NCBI GenBank assembly: GCA_021820065.1
Contig: JAKAEE010000026.1
Location: 1 to 42,515, forward strand
Direction: 5' to 3'
DNA length: 42,515 bases
Origin: Bacteroidota bacterium
Lineage (GTDB): Bacteria > Bacteroidota > Ignavibacteria > Ignavibacteriales > Melioribacteraceae
The notes under the pieces are model-generated. The model did no database searches. It saw nothing but the letters and a program-made list of their open reading frames with translations, and was not told the origin of the DNA. A program made the position numbers and the translations under genes. The first letter of the stretch is position 1; every line of letters starts with the position of its first letter. This document shows positions 18,206-27,393 of the stretch, one piece after another.

Positions 18206-21190
18206 ATGAAAAAGATTATCGTTTTACTGGCTGTTACTTGTGCAACTCTCAATGCGCAGAATTTCAGCGGCGGATTCAATTTTAACTTGCCGTGGAATGA
18301 TTCCACCACGCAAAAATTTTTGCCGCAGTTTCCCATTGAGAAAATTCCGGTTAACACTTTTATTACAATAGACGCCGGCGGAAATTTTAGTCTTGGCGGA
18401 AAGAAAATAAAATTCTGGGGAACAAATTCAGTTGCAGACGGCGCATTCCCGCAGAAGGATAAAGCCGCTCAAATTGCCGGACGAATGCGCAAGCTCGGTA
18501 TCAACCTTGTCCGTATGCATCACCTTGATAATCCTTGGTCGGCTTATAGTTTGCTTCCCGGTTCATTTTCAACTTCGCGATCAATTTACCAGCCCAATCT
18601 GGATTTACTTGAATACTACATTTCCAAACTCAAAGAGAACGGCATTTTTATAAATATGAATTTGAATGTAGCGCGTAAATTTCATCCAATGGATGGAGTT
18701 GAAGAAGCCGATTCAATGAACAATTACGGAACGGACTTTGCAAAGGGTGTAACTCTGTTCGATCCGTATTTAATTTCTTTGCAAAAAGAATATGCACAGC
18801 AATTGCTGACTCACGTCAATCCGTACACCGGCAAAGCGTTGGTTAACGATCCCGTTATGGCAATGGTTGAGACCAACAATGAAAACAGTCTTTACCGGTT
18901 TTGGAAAGACGATCAATTGAAGCCGATACCAAGCGGCGGCAAATTGATTAATCGTCATGTGCACATGCTGGATAGTTTGTTCAATGAGTTTCTGAAAAAC
19001 AAATATCAGAACACTCAGACGCTTGCAAGTTCATGGAGTCAAGGGATAACACCTTTCGGACAAAACGAGCAAATAAAGAATGGATCCTTCGAACAGACAA
19101 TCGACTATGCGGATTGGGAGTTGGAGGTTCATACGCAATATTCCGCTCAGGCAACTTTGAGCAGAGATAATGTTAATCCTTACAGAGATACTTACTCGGC
19201 AAAAGTTATAGTCTCTCAATCTTCCGGCACGGATTGGCATATTCAATTCAAATACAAAACGATTACGGTGAACAAAGATTCGGCTTACACGATTACGTTT
19301 GCTGCGCGATCTGATGCAGCGAGAAATATTTCTGTTTCGTTGATGAATGATAATTCTCCGTGGACATGGTACAGCGGAATGACTGCAGCCCTCACTACTA
19401 ATTGGAAAGTTTTTTCATTCAACGTGAAAGCTCCGGAGACCAACATTGGTCACACACGACTTTCGTTTTCTCTCGGGAAAAGTACCGGTACGTATTGGTT
19501 CGACAGTGTGAGTGTTACGAGAGCCGGTGTTAAAGGTTTGATGAATGATGAAACGATTGAAGCGCAGAATGTACGACGGATTGATTTTTCCAGCTGTGCT
19601 GGATATACCGACCAGCGTGTGAAAGATATGTCTGAGTTTTACCTCAAGCTGCAGAGCGATTATTTCACGGACATGAAAAATTATCTTCATAATACACTTG
19701 GAGTTAAAGTGCCGATCGTAGGAACGAACTGGAATGTTGGCGCACCTGACATGTCAGCAATTTCGGTTTCGGATTACATCGACAATCACGCTTACTGGGA
19801 TCACCCACAATTTCCAAACATACCTTGGTCATCTACCGATTGGCTAATCAACAACACGCCTATGGTAACAGATAGTTACGGCGGAACGATTCCGGATTTA
19901 TTTGCTGGTGTGCCGATGGTTGGCAAGCCATACACAATCAGCGAGTACAATCACGCTTATCCAAACCGTTACCAAAGCGAAGCGCTTTTATTTTTAACCG
20001 GCTATGCTTCTTTTCACGGTGCCGATGGAATTATGATGTTCGATTATAGCGGAGCGAGAGACGATTGGGATAAAGATTTTATAAACGGTTACTTTGATAC
20101 GCAGCGCAACAGCGTTTACATGTCTCTATACCCATCGTGTGCGTTGGCATTTAGAAATGGTTTTATTGATGAGTCAAAAAATCCGGTCACAATAAATTAT
20201 TCGAAGCAGACAATAGATTTGTTCCCAAAAACAAACGGAAGCAATTGGCGCGGTTCAGTTGGTTACGATCGACATCTTGCATTGCAGCACTCTGTTAGAA
20301 CGGAATCTTACAACAGTAGTTCTGAAACTGATTTCAATACTTTGCCGTCTGCTCCAACTTCTCTGTATATAACTGACACCGGTCAGATTGTTTATAACAC
20401 AACAGACGGAACTTTTACTATCGGAAGCGATAAGTTTAACGGCGTGACGGGATTTCTTTCAGCATTGAAAAACACTCGCATCGGCGATTTATCGGTGATT
20501 GATTTTAACGACGGCGATTTCGGAACTATGACTTGGAGTTCTTTGACGAATGAAAGGTTATCTCAGTCGAAACGCTCGCTTATAACGCTTGCGTCAAAAA
20601 TTCAGAACAATAACATGACGTGGGATGGAACGCAAACGGTTCATAACAAATGGGGAAGTGCGCCCACACAAATTTATCCTCTTAACATTAAACTTGATCT
20701 GAATATTTATGCCGACTCGATAAAAATTTATCCGCTTGATTCTGAGGGGATGGAAAATGTAATTCATCCTTTTGTGATTCAACCTTTTCAGAAGAATCAT
20801 TTTCTCGTCACACTGGATCAAAATCATTTAAGCACGCTGTGGTTTGGCGTAGAAGCATTCGGCAATGGCGATCCAACAGCGGTTGATGCAGTACAAAAAT
20901 TGCCGACGGAATTTAAGCTTGAACAGAACTATCCTAATCCATTCAACCCAACCACAACAATAAAATTTTCAATACCAGCCGTAGAGATGAGGCATGCCTC
21001 GTTTCCGATGGTAAAATTAAGTGTTTACGATCTGTTAGGGCGTGAGGTTGCAAAACTTGTTAACGAAACAAAATCACCCGGCAATTATGAAGTAACATTT
21101 GACGCGTCGAAACTTGCAAGTGGGCTCTACATATACACGCTTAGTTCTGGAGGATATTTTCAGTCGAAGAAAATGATTTTGCTTAAGTGA
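18206..21190 (+). CDS. GH148-like beta-glucanase split by an inserted CBM4 module, T9SS tag
   Basis: A 994-residue protein from ATG 18206 (MKKIIVLLAVTCATLNA/Q); the GTG at 18170 would add 12 residues before the signal peptide. The first half-barrel (about 20-285) has 'KFWGTNSVADGAFPQ', 'LGINLVRMHHLDNPW' and likely acid/base E226 in 'AMVETNNENSLYRFW'. A CBM4/9-type beta-sandwich (about 292-441, 'IKNGSFEQ...DWELEVHTQYSAQATLSRD' to 'YWFDSVSVTRAG') interrupts it. The second half-barrel (about 445-680) carries likely nucleophile E580 in 'YTISEYNHAYP'. This matches GH148, founded on EngU, a mixed-linkage beta-glucanase with CBM4 inserted between two weak GH-A regions. The T9SS domain (about 905-994) ends 'KKMILLK' and contains a palindromic insert. 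The stop lies 5 bases from the convergent next gene. Confidence 0.82.
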   Translation: MKKIIVLLAVTCATLNAQNFSGGFNFNLPWNDSTTQKFLPQFPIEKIPVNTFITIDAGGNFSLGGKKIKFWGTNSVADGAFPQKDKAAQIAGRMRKLGINLVRMHHLDNPWSAYSLLPGSFSTSRSIYQPNLDLLEYYISKLKENGIFINMNLNVARKFHPMDGVEEADSMNNYGTDFAKGVTLFDPYLISLQKEYAQQLLTHVNPYTGKALVNDPVMAMVETNNENSLYRFWKDDQLKPIPSGGKLINRHVHMLDSLFNEFLKNKYQNTQTLASSWSQGITPFGQNEQIKNGSFEQTIDYADWELEVHTQYSAQATLSRDNVNPYRDTYSAKVIVSQSSGTDWHIQFKYKTITVNKDSAYTITFAARSDAARNISVSLMNDNSPWTWYSGMTAALTTNWKVFSFNVKAPETNIGHTRLSFSLGKSTGTYWFDSVSVTRAGVKGLMNDETIEAQNVRRIDFSSCAGYTDQRVKDMSEFYLKLQSDYFTDMKNYLHNTLGVKVPIVGTNWNVGAPDMSAISVSDYIDNHAYWDHPQFPNIPWSSTDWLINNTPMVTDSYGGTIPDLFAGVPMVGKPYTISEYNHAYPNRYQSEALLFLTGYASFHGADGIMMFDYSGARDDWDKDFINGYFDTQRNSVYMSLYPSCALAFRNGFIDESKNPVTINYSKQTIDLFPKTNGSNWRGSVGYDRHLALQHSVRTESYNSSSETDFNTLPSAPTSLYITDTGQIVYNTTDGTFTIGSDKFNGVTGFLSALKNTRIGDLSVIDFNDGDFGTMTWSSLTNERLSQSKRSLITLASKIQNNNMTWDGTQTVHNKWGSAPTQIYPLNIKLDLNIYADSIKIYPLDSEGMENVIHPFVIQPFQKNHFLVTLDQNHLSTLWFGVEAFGNGDPTAVDAVQKLPTEFKLEQNYPNPFNPTTTIKFSIPAVEMRHASFPMVKLSVYDLLGREVAKLVNETKSPGNYEVTFDASKLASGLYIYTLSSGGYFQSKKMILLK
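20984..21005 (+). repeat. 22-base palindrome inside the T9SS-domain coding sequence
   Basis: Core GAGGCATGCCTC is a perfect palindrome; with flanks GAGAT and GTTTC it pairs over 22 bases with two G-T wobbles. It is preceded by GT at 20981-20982 and A at 20983, giving the same GTAGAGA lead as the element at 8394. It encodes 'EMRHASFP' between 'IPAV' and 'MVKLSVYDLLG', where related domains have a short turn. Confidence 0.7.
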
Positions 21191-21195
21191 GGTGG

Positions 21196-23175
21196 CTACT
21201 TCATTAGAACCATTTTTTTTACAATCGAAAAACCGTCTTCGCTTATTCGGTAGAAATACACTCCGCTACTTAATTTATAATTCATAATTGACCCGCTTCG
21301 ACTCGCGTCTCGCGAGGCGAGGAATTTAGAATTGTGCACGCCAGCTTGTTGGTACTCATCTACCAATGTTGCGATTTCTTTTCCCAGCACATCGTAAACT
21401 TTCAAAGTAACATAACCTGCATTTGGCAAGCTGTAACTAATCACTGTTTCCGGATTAAACGGATTGGGGTAATTCTGATCTAAAGAAAACTCCGGAACTT
21501 GTTCGTTAATTTTGTTCTCATCCTCCGCAACATCTGTAACTACATCTTGAGCTTGAAGTGAAGAAGCCCACGAGCCATTTGTTAAAATTTTTTGCGCGAA
21601 GATTCGTTTCGTAAAATCTCCATATCTGATCGTAACTCCGGCTCCGAACGTTGCAACTTTTGTATTCGCCGGAATTTTGAAATAGTCCTGCACGTAATAT
21701 GTTCCGCCGCTAAAAGAAAGTGTTTGTGACTTTGATGTCCCTCCGTCCCACCCAATGTGAGGATGACAAGACATTGTGATTTTGTTCTCGTCGATTGTGA
21801 ATGCCGGATTACTTGTCATTTGCACAACTATATAATTGTTCCCGCCTAGGTTTAAGTTAAGCGGAGCTATTTGCATTGATATTACCGGCAGTTGAATTTG
21901 ATTCTTGGTGCGAAGAATTGAAATCGTTTCTGACTTTAACGTATCGCCTGCTTGGTTGAAAAAGTTGAACACAAGCTTGGCGTCTTGAATATCATTGCTA
22001 GAATTAAGCTGAAGCGAGCCGCTGTAATAATTATTGGAAACGTTTTGATTTTCGAGAACGCTGCCGTTCATCGAAACCGAAAATGAAACTACATCGTCGG
22101 TAGTAAAAATCTCGATGGGTACGGCCCCGTTATAGATTTCTTCGTTTTTTGGATCGGTGATTATTGCTTTGTTATATTTTTCAAAGGCAGTCCAGACCGG
22201 GCGTGGTGTTCCATAAATATCGTTTTGGTTTGCGAACTCGATTAATCCAAACCATTCTTCCGGATTTGGATCGTGTGTAAGCGGATGATCGCCTTTCCAC
22301 CATCCGTCGTGATACTGAAAAACACATCCGCCTTGAGCGCCTGCGTCAATGAGTGAGCGGTACATGTACAAATCGCCGTTCATTTGTTTCTCAATTGTAT
22401 TTCCTCCGTAGGTGTAATCCGAAGTTGAAAGTATTGGTGGAGAAACTGACAAACCGAACTCAGTGATTATTAACGGATTTTTACTTGCGCGATTGCTTTT
22501 AAGATACTTCAAAAATCCTCCGTACCCGTGTGATCCGGTTACTGGCGAAGGACCGTACACATAAGCGTTGTACCCTGCAAAATCAAAACAATCCATGTTG
22601 ATGTAATCACCGACATTAGTGTTTGAAAATGAAACCGGAACGTGCGGGTGTTTCTGATGAATCAAATCAATTACAGATTGCCAGAGCGATAAAAGATTTT
22701 GTGCGCCGGCATTGTAAATGTTTTCCACTTGCGGTTCGTTCATTATTAGATAGCCGATTACACAATTGTATTTCGTTGTATAACTTAAAACGCTGTTTAC
22801 TTGGTTTATTACAGACGCTCTAAACGAAGCATCCCCAAACTTTCCTGCCGGGTCGATCCAGATGCCGAATAAAATTTTCAAACCGGATTCGTCAACTAGT
22901 TTCAATTCTTCTTCTGTTATGGCGCCCCATGTTCGGATAGTATTGAACCCGGCGTTTTTAATCCGCTGTAAATCAAATCGTATCACGTTCGGATTGAAAC
23001 TGTAAACCCACGGCACTTGTCCGGGGCGCGTGTGCGTTTCGTATCCAATTCCTTTCACAAAAAACTTATTTCCGTTTATGTAAAACCAACCATTGTTTAC
23101 CGAAACATTTTGCGCGTTACATACTTTGATCGCTAAAATGAAAAGTATGATGAAGAATGTATAATTTCGTTTCAT
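21196..23175 (-). CDS. GH-A clan secreted hydrolase (GH2/GH5/GH17-like), T9SS tag
   Basis: A 659-residue protein with signal peptide MKRNYTFFIILFILAIKVCNA/Q. The barrel (about 25-345) begins 'GWFYINGNKFFVKGIGYETHTRPGQ' and has 'RIKNAGFNTIRTWG', acid/base E147 in 'LIMNEPQVEN' and nucleophile E239 in 'IITEFGLS'. These are GH-A retaining features; the start resembles GH2 TIM barrels and bacterial GH17/GH72-like beta-1,3-glucan enzymes, but no family could be fixed. Residues about 350-550 look like two beta-sandwich domains of unknown type. The T9SS sorting domain (about 570-659) ends 'VKKMVLMK' and contains a palindromic insert. Neighbours on the same strand are a GH3 and a GH16 laminarinase-like gene, so a beta-1,3-glucan substrate is plausible. 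Confidence 0.82.
   Translation of the reverse strand: MKRNYTFFIILFILAIKVCNAQNVSVNNGWFYINGNKFFVKGIGYETHTRPGQVPWVYSFNPNVIRFDLQRIKNAGFNTIRTWGAITEEELKLVDESGLKILFGIWIDPAGKFGDASFRASVINQVNSVLSYTTKYNCVIGYLIMNEPQVENIYNAGAQNLLSLWQSVIDLIHQKHPHVPVSFSNTNVGDYINMDCFDFAGYNAYVYGPSPVTGSHGYGGFLKYLKSNRASKNPLIITEFGLSVSPPILSTSDYTYGGNTIEKQMNGDLYMYRSLIDAGAQGGCVFQYHDGWWKGDHPLTHDPNPEEWFGLIEFANQNDIYGTPRPVWTAFEKYNKAIITDPKNEEIYNGAVPIEIFTTDDVVSFSVSMNGSVLENQNVSNNYYSGSLQLNSSNDIQDAKLVFNFFNQAGDTLKSETISILRTKNQIQLPVISMQIAPLNLNLGGNNYIVVQMTSNPAFTIDENKITMSCHPHIGWDGGTSKSQTLSFSGGTYYVQDYFKIPANTKVATFGAGVTIRYGDFTKRIFAQKILTNGSWASSLQAQDVVTDVAEDENKINEQVPEFSLDQNYPNPFNPETVISYSLPNAGYVTLKVYDVLGKEIATLVDEYQQAGVHNSKFLASRDASRSGSIMNYKLSSGVYFYRISEDGFSIVKKMVLMK
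21303..21322 (-). repeat. Imperfect palindrome inside the T9SS-domain coding sequence
   Basis: Centred on TCTCGCGAGG, it pairs over about 18-20 bases with one mismatch and G-T pairs. On the minus strand it encodes part of 'LASRDASRSGSIMNYK', which looks like an in-frame insertion before the conserved 'LSSGVYFYRI'. It lacks the GTAGAGA lead of the other two, so membership of the same family is less sure. Confidence 0.5.
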
Positions 23176-23316
23176 AATAAATTGCGGACGATTGAATTTT
23201 GGTTTGCGTTTAATGCCATCTTATTAACGCGCTTTAGAAACGACACTAAAAGGATTTCCGTATTGAGACGCTTTCTATTTGTCATTGACCGGCTTTGCGC
23301 CGCTACAATTCCAGAA

Positions 23317-26300
23317 TTATTTCATTAACACCATTTTCTTTACGAGTGTAAAACCTTCCGCGCTCATTCTGTAAAAGTAAATTCCGCTCGCAACAAGACT
23401 TCCCGAAGAATCATCTCCGTTCCAAATTGAAGAATATTTGCCGGCTTGATGAAATGAATCCGTAAGAACCTTAACGAGCTGACCCAACGAATTAAAAATT
23501 TCTATTCTGACGTTGCTTGCTTTAGGTATTTCATAATTGATAGTGGTAGAAGGGTTGAACGGATTCGGATAATTATTACTCAGCTTGAAACTGAACGGGA
23601 GCTCAGTTTCCTTTTCATTAACAGAAGTCGGAGAAGTTAAATTATAAACTTCAATTTCGTAGAGCGAATAACCGTATTGAGTACCGCGTTTTGTTCCATA
23701 GATTCTTAAATATCTTGCCGAAGCCGAAACGTTATATTGTTCGATGCCGCCTTGTCCGTTTGTCTGGGTTAACAATGTTGTCCAGTTGGAATTATCATTA
23801 GAAACTTCAATACGATATTGTTTTCCGTATGCGGCTTCCCAATTTAATTTTATTCTATTAAAAGTTGTTACGCTTCCGAAATCAATTGTTATCCACTGAG
23901 TATCAGTCCAAGCCGACGACCAGCGTGTACCGTTATTTCCATCAACGGCTTTACTTCCAACATAGGCGGAATTATTATTTTCAATCGAAGAAACAGTAAC
24001 GGTTTTTCTAAGAGCCAAATTTACCGGCGGGGCATCATAAACTCTGAATGTTGCTGTTTTAGTATTGTTAGTGTAAATCGTTTCCTGAATATCTTTGGCA
24101 GTTGGGTTGACCGTTGCTTCAATTGTATGTGTTCCAAGATTGTCTGCAGTCCAATAATAAGTGCCGTTATTATCGTTCACATTTCCGCATATTAAAGCCA
24201 TACCTCCTTTGGGAATGGAGTCTTCAAGCGCAACGGAACTACAAGCGTATTGCCCGTCAACCTTGAAACGCACTTCGTGAAATGTTGCGCCGGGACTTGG
24301 CCAGACACCGCGGTTAATTATTGTTGCAAGAAAAATTACTTTATCTCCTTTCACCGGGTAACGGGGAACGGTCATAACATTTGCAATTTGCAAATCGGGT
24401 AATCGATTGTTCGGAGGGCGTAAATCTAAAGTGCCGCTAAATTTAATACTGTCGGATGAACTTCCGACGCTGAAAATATACGGAGCCGGATCAATTTCAT
24501 AACCATTGGTTTTCTGACTGAAATAATAAAAGTCGCTGGGCGTAACGACGAACGAAACAGTTTTGGTCTCGCCGGGATTAAGAAACACTTTTTGAAATCC
24601 TTTTAAATCTTTTTTGAATTTTGTCACGAATCCAAGAGGTTCACTCACATACAACTGTGCAACTTCTTCACCGGCGCGCGTACCTGTATTTGTCACGTCA
24701 ACGCTTATGGTTATAGGTTCTTCGTAGAAAGCATATTTGGTATGTGACATTGTAAAATTACTGTACGCAAAAGTTGTGTAGCTCAAACCAAAACCAAACG
24801 CAAACTGAGGTGTGGTATTATTGTAATCAAACCATCTGTAACCGCCTCCTTGAATTGCATCGAGATTAATGTTTGTAGTTTGGCTCATCGACGAATCGGG
24901 GAGTTGTGAATCAGACATCGGCATTGTAACCGGAAGTTTTCCGCTAGGATTGTAATCTCCGAACAAAATTTGAGCAATCGCGTTTCCGCCTTCTTGTCCC
25001 GGGTAAAAAGCGTACAGCAAACCTTTAATGTCATTTATGAATGGCGTTGCAGTACAAATTCCGCCGCTGATTAGAACCACAATTACGTTTGGATTCGCAT
25101 TCTTAAGAAGTTGGATGAAATCTTTTTGTCTGCCCGGCAATTGTATGGAATAGTTCGCTCTATCAGCGCCTTCACCTTCTTGTGTCGGATCTAATCCGCC
25201 GAAATAAATTACTACGTCTGCCTGCTTCGCGTATTGTATAGCAACACCGAAATCAGTAGCGAAACTTGACCCGGAAATTGTGCAACCTTGCGCGTAAAGA
25301 ACTTTATTTGTACCGACATAATTTTCAATTCCTTGTTTCGGCGTTACGGTGTAGAACGGACTGACCTCGCTGCTGCCTCTAGCATCCGTTCTCATTACGT
25401 TAGCGTTCGGACCAAGAACTGCAATTGTTTTTCCCGAATTTTTGTCGAGTGGTAAAATGTTGTTTTGGTTTTTGAGAAGGACAATTCCTTTCTTTCCGGC
25501 TTCAAGACAAAGAGCTTGATGAGCTGCACTGTTTATGTCGCTTGGATCCCCGGGTGGATAATAATCCATAACTCCCGATAAAATTTTTGTGCGCAAAACT
25601 CTGCGTACTGCGTTGTCAATGTCGTTCTCAATCAGCTTACCACTTTTGACTAGACCCAATAATCCAGTAGTTGTATCCGCATAAAGGTCAGATCCCATTT
25701 CAACATCGCAACCAGCTTTTATTGCCTCATCTGGATTAGAATAAATTGAATTCCAATCGCTCACAACATAATATGGAAATCCCCACTTTGTTCTCAAGAT
25801 TGTCGAAAGGAGAGTGGGATTTTTTGCCGCGCTCTTTCCATTTATCATATTGTAAGAACTCATTATGCTCATGGCACCGCCGATCTGAAGCGCTTCTCTA
25901 AATGCAAGCCCATGATGTTCCATCAACATTCTATTGCTGATTTTATAGTCGTTTGTTGTTCTTCCGTTTTGCCTGTATTCTGTGTAAAAATGTTTTGGCG
26001 TTGCTATTGTTCCGGTTGACTGAACTCCTTCAACGATGGCGGTATTAATTTTCGCATCTAAGTAAGGATCTTCTCCGCCAGTTTCGGGTGATCTGCCGTC
26101 GCGGGGATCGAGACATAAATCCAAACACGGTCCGAGCATCTGTTGAATTCCTTTTCCGCGGAATTCTTGTCCCATAGCAACTCCTACTCTACGAACCAAA
26201 CTGGTATCCCATGTGGCGGCTAATCCAATTCCAACCGGAAATGAGGTTGCCAATCCGTTCCGTACGCCGTGAGGTCCGTCAGACATTACAAAGCCGGGAA

Positions 26301-26505
26301 TATTTAAACGTGTATTGTCCGCAGTTGTCATCCAATCATTTTTATGAAGCTGCTGGATCTTTTCTTGGAGACTCATTTTCAAAATGATATCTGTAATTCG
26401 TTCTTCAAGCGTTTGTGAATAGTTCTTAAACTGGTAAGAAAAAAATATTACCAGAAATAAAAAAAAGAATTTCTTGGAGCGGAATTGCGTGCTTGTATGC
26501 GACAT
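23317..26505 (-). CDS. Multidomain GH3 glycosidase with CARDB-like and F5/8 type C domains, T9SS tag
   Basis: A 1062-residue secreted enzyme. N-terminal hydrophobic segment (FFFLFLVIFFSYQF), then GH3 domain 1 with 'KMSLQEKIQQLH', 'VMSDGPHGVRNG', 'TGGEDPYLDAK', 'PKHFYTEYRQNG' and nucleophile D250 in 'YVVSDWNSIYS'. GH3 domain 2 runs to about 590 with 'FGFGLSYTTFAY', followed by a fibronectin-like domain (about 610-690). A CARDB-like sandwich follows (about 700-825, 'DLQIANVMTVPRYPVKGD'), then an F5/8 type C (CBM32-like) domain (about 828-951, 'NGTRWSSAWTDTQWITIDFG') and a T9SS domain (about 968-1062). The tag and glycan-binding-like domain suggest a cell-surface exo-acting enzyme. It shares a strand and probably an operon with the GH16 gene 45 bases upstream. 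Beta-glucosidase is the likely activity; linkage is unknown. Confidence 0.92.
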   Translation of the reverse strand: MSHTSTQFRSKKFFFLFLVIFFSYQFKNYSQTLEERITDIILKMSLQEKIQQLHKNDWMTTADNTRLNIPGFVMSDGPHGVRNGLATSFPVGIGLAATWDTSLVRRVGVAMGQEFRGKGIQQMLGPCLDLCLDPRDGRSPETGGEDPYLDAKINTAIVEGVQSTGTIATPKHFYTEYRQNGRTTNDYKISNRMLMEHHGLAFREALQIGGAMSIMSSYNMINGKSAAKNPTLLSTILRTKWGFPYYVVSDWNSIYSNPDEAIKAGCDVEMGSDLYADTTTGLLGLVKSGKLIENDIDNAVRRVLRTKILSGVMDYYPPGDPSDINSAAHQALCLEAGKKGIVLLKNQNNILPLDKNSGKTIAVLGPNANVMRTDARGSSEVSPFYTVTPKQGIENYVGTNKVLYAQGCTISGSSFATDFGVAIQYAKQADVVIYFGGLDPTQEGEGADRANYSIQLPGRQKDFIQLLKNANPNVIVVLISGGICTATPFINDIKGLLYAFYPGQEGGNAIAQILFGDYNPSGKLPVTMPMSDSQLPDSSMSQTTNINLDAIQGGGYRWFDYNNTTPQFAFGFGLSYTTFAYSNFTMSHTKYAFYEEPITISVDVTNTGTRAGEEVAQLYVSEPLGFVTKFKKDLKGFQKVFLNPGETKTVSFVVTPSDFYYFSQKTNGYEIDPAPYIFSVGSSSDSIKFSGTLDLRPPNNRLPDLQIANVMTVPRYPVKGDKVIFLATIINRGVWPSPGATFHEVRFKVDGQYACSSVALEDSIPKGGMALICGNVNDNNGTYYWTADNLGTHTIEATVNPTAKDIQETIYTNNTKTATFRVYDAPPVNLALRKTVTVSSIENNNSAYVGSKAVDGNNGTRWSSAWTDTQWITIDFGSVTTFNRIKLNWEAAYGKQYRIEVSNDNSNWTTLLTQTNGQGGIEQYNVSASARYLRIYGTKRGTQYGYSLYEIEVYNLTSPTSVNEKETELPFSFKLSNNYPNPFNPSTTINYEIPKASNVRIEIFNSLGQLVKVLTDSFHQAGKYSSIWNGDDSSGSLVASGIYFYRMSAEGFTLVKKMVLMK

Positions 26506-26550
26506 GATAGTTAGCTCTTTATATTCAGTTGGAAAAACCGGAATCTTTTT

Positions 26551-27393
26551 CTAATTAACCTTTTTGTAAACTCTTACATATTCAACTTCCATCCTCTGCG
26601 GAAATATGCTGTTGTCAATTCCTTGAGCGCCGCCCCAACTTCCGCCGATAGCAAGATTAAGTATTAAGTGGAAATTTTTGAAGAACGGCCAGTACTGCCA
26701 TCCTTTCCCTTCGTTCACGGTGGTGAAGTAAAGTGAATTATCAACAAACATTTTTATTGAGTCTTTATCCCACTCCATCGCGTATGTGTGGAATGCCGTT
26801 GAACAATCTGGAATTTTGATTGTCGCAGTTTTTTGCGTGCCTTTAGTCCAAACATACATATTGCAGTGAGTTGAACCATGAATTACGCCTTGATCGTAAC
26901 CGACATGTTCCATTATATCGATCTCGCCGTTATCTGGCCAGCCGCCGTTGCCCAAATTCCAAACTGTTGGAAGCATCCAGATTGCAGGCCAAGTACCTTT
27001 GCCGTAGGGAAGTTTAGCGCGGATTTCAAATCGACCGTATGTCCAATCGCCATGGTATTTGGTTACAAGACGCGCGGATGAATATGGGTTATTCTGAAAA
27101 TTATCCAACCTAGCTTCAATGATAAGTTTTCCATTTTCAACACGAACATTTTCTTGCCTCTTGTTAGTGTATGCTTGAGCCTCATTATTAACCCAGCCCG
27201 GAGCGGCAACGTCGTAACTCCATTTAGTCGAGTCCGGTAATCCGTTGCCATTAAATTCATCTGACCAAACCAATTGATATCCTGGAAGCGCAGTTGAATC
27301 GGCTGGGCTTTTTGGTTCGTTTGTTTGTGAAGCGCAATTAGTAACGAACACTAGAAAGAAAACCGGCAGCAAAACTTTGATTTTATTAATCAT
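26551..27393 (-). CDS. GH16 laminarinase-like endo-beta-1,3-glucanase, lipoprotein
   Basis: A 280-residue protein of the single-domain bacterial laminarinase type. 'LVWSDEFNGNGLPDSTKWSY' opens the fold, then 'WTYGRFEIRAKLPYGKGTWPAIWMLP', the catalytic motif G-E157-I-D159-I-M-E162-H with the extra Met that marks beta-1,3-glucanases rather than lichenases, 'FHTYAMEWDKDSIKMFVDN' and 'FHLILNLAIGGSWGG'. The leader ends 'VFVTNCASQTNEP', so Cys20 probably carries a lipid although the lipobox is imperfect. It would cut laminarin-like beta-1,3-glucan on the membrane. It is first in the minus-strand operon, followed by the multidomain GH3 and the GH-A hydrolase. Unlike the plus-strand GH16 it has the normal, unpermuted order. 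Confidence 0.92.
   Translation of the reverse strand: MINKIKVLLPVFFLVFVTNCASQTNEPKSPADSTALPGYQLVWSDEFNGNGLPDSTKWSYDVAAPGWVNNEAQAYTNKRQENVRVENGKLIIEARLDNFQNNPYSSARLVTKYHGDWTYGRFEIRAKLPYGKGTWPAIWMLPTVWNLGNGGWPDNGEIDIMEHVGYDQGVIHGSTHCNMYVWTKGTQKTATIKIPDCSTAFHTYAMEWDKDSIKMFVDNSLYFTTVNEGKGWQYWPFFKNFHLILNLAIGGSWGGAQGIDNSIFPQRMEVEYVRVYKKVN

Noticed and set aside
23280..23310. Terminator between the multidomain GH3 and the GH-A gene
   Set aside because: Only a 4-bp GC stem (CGGC/GCCG) with no T-run on the minus strand; too weak to call.
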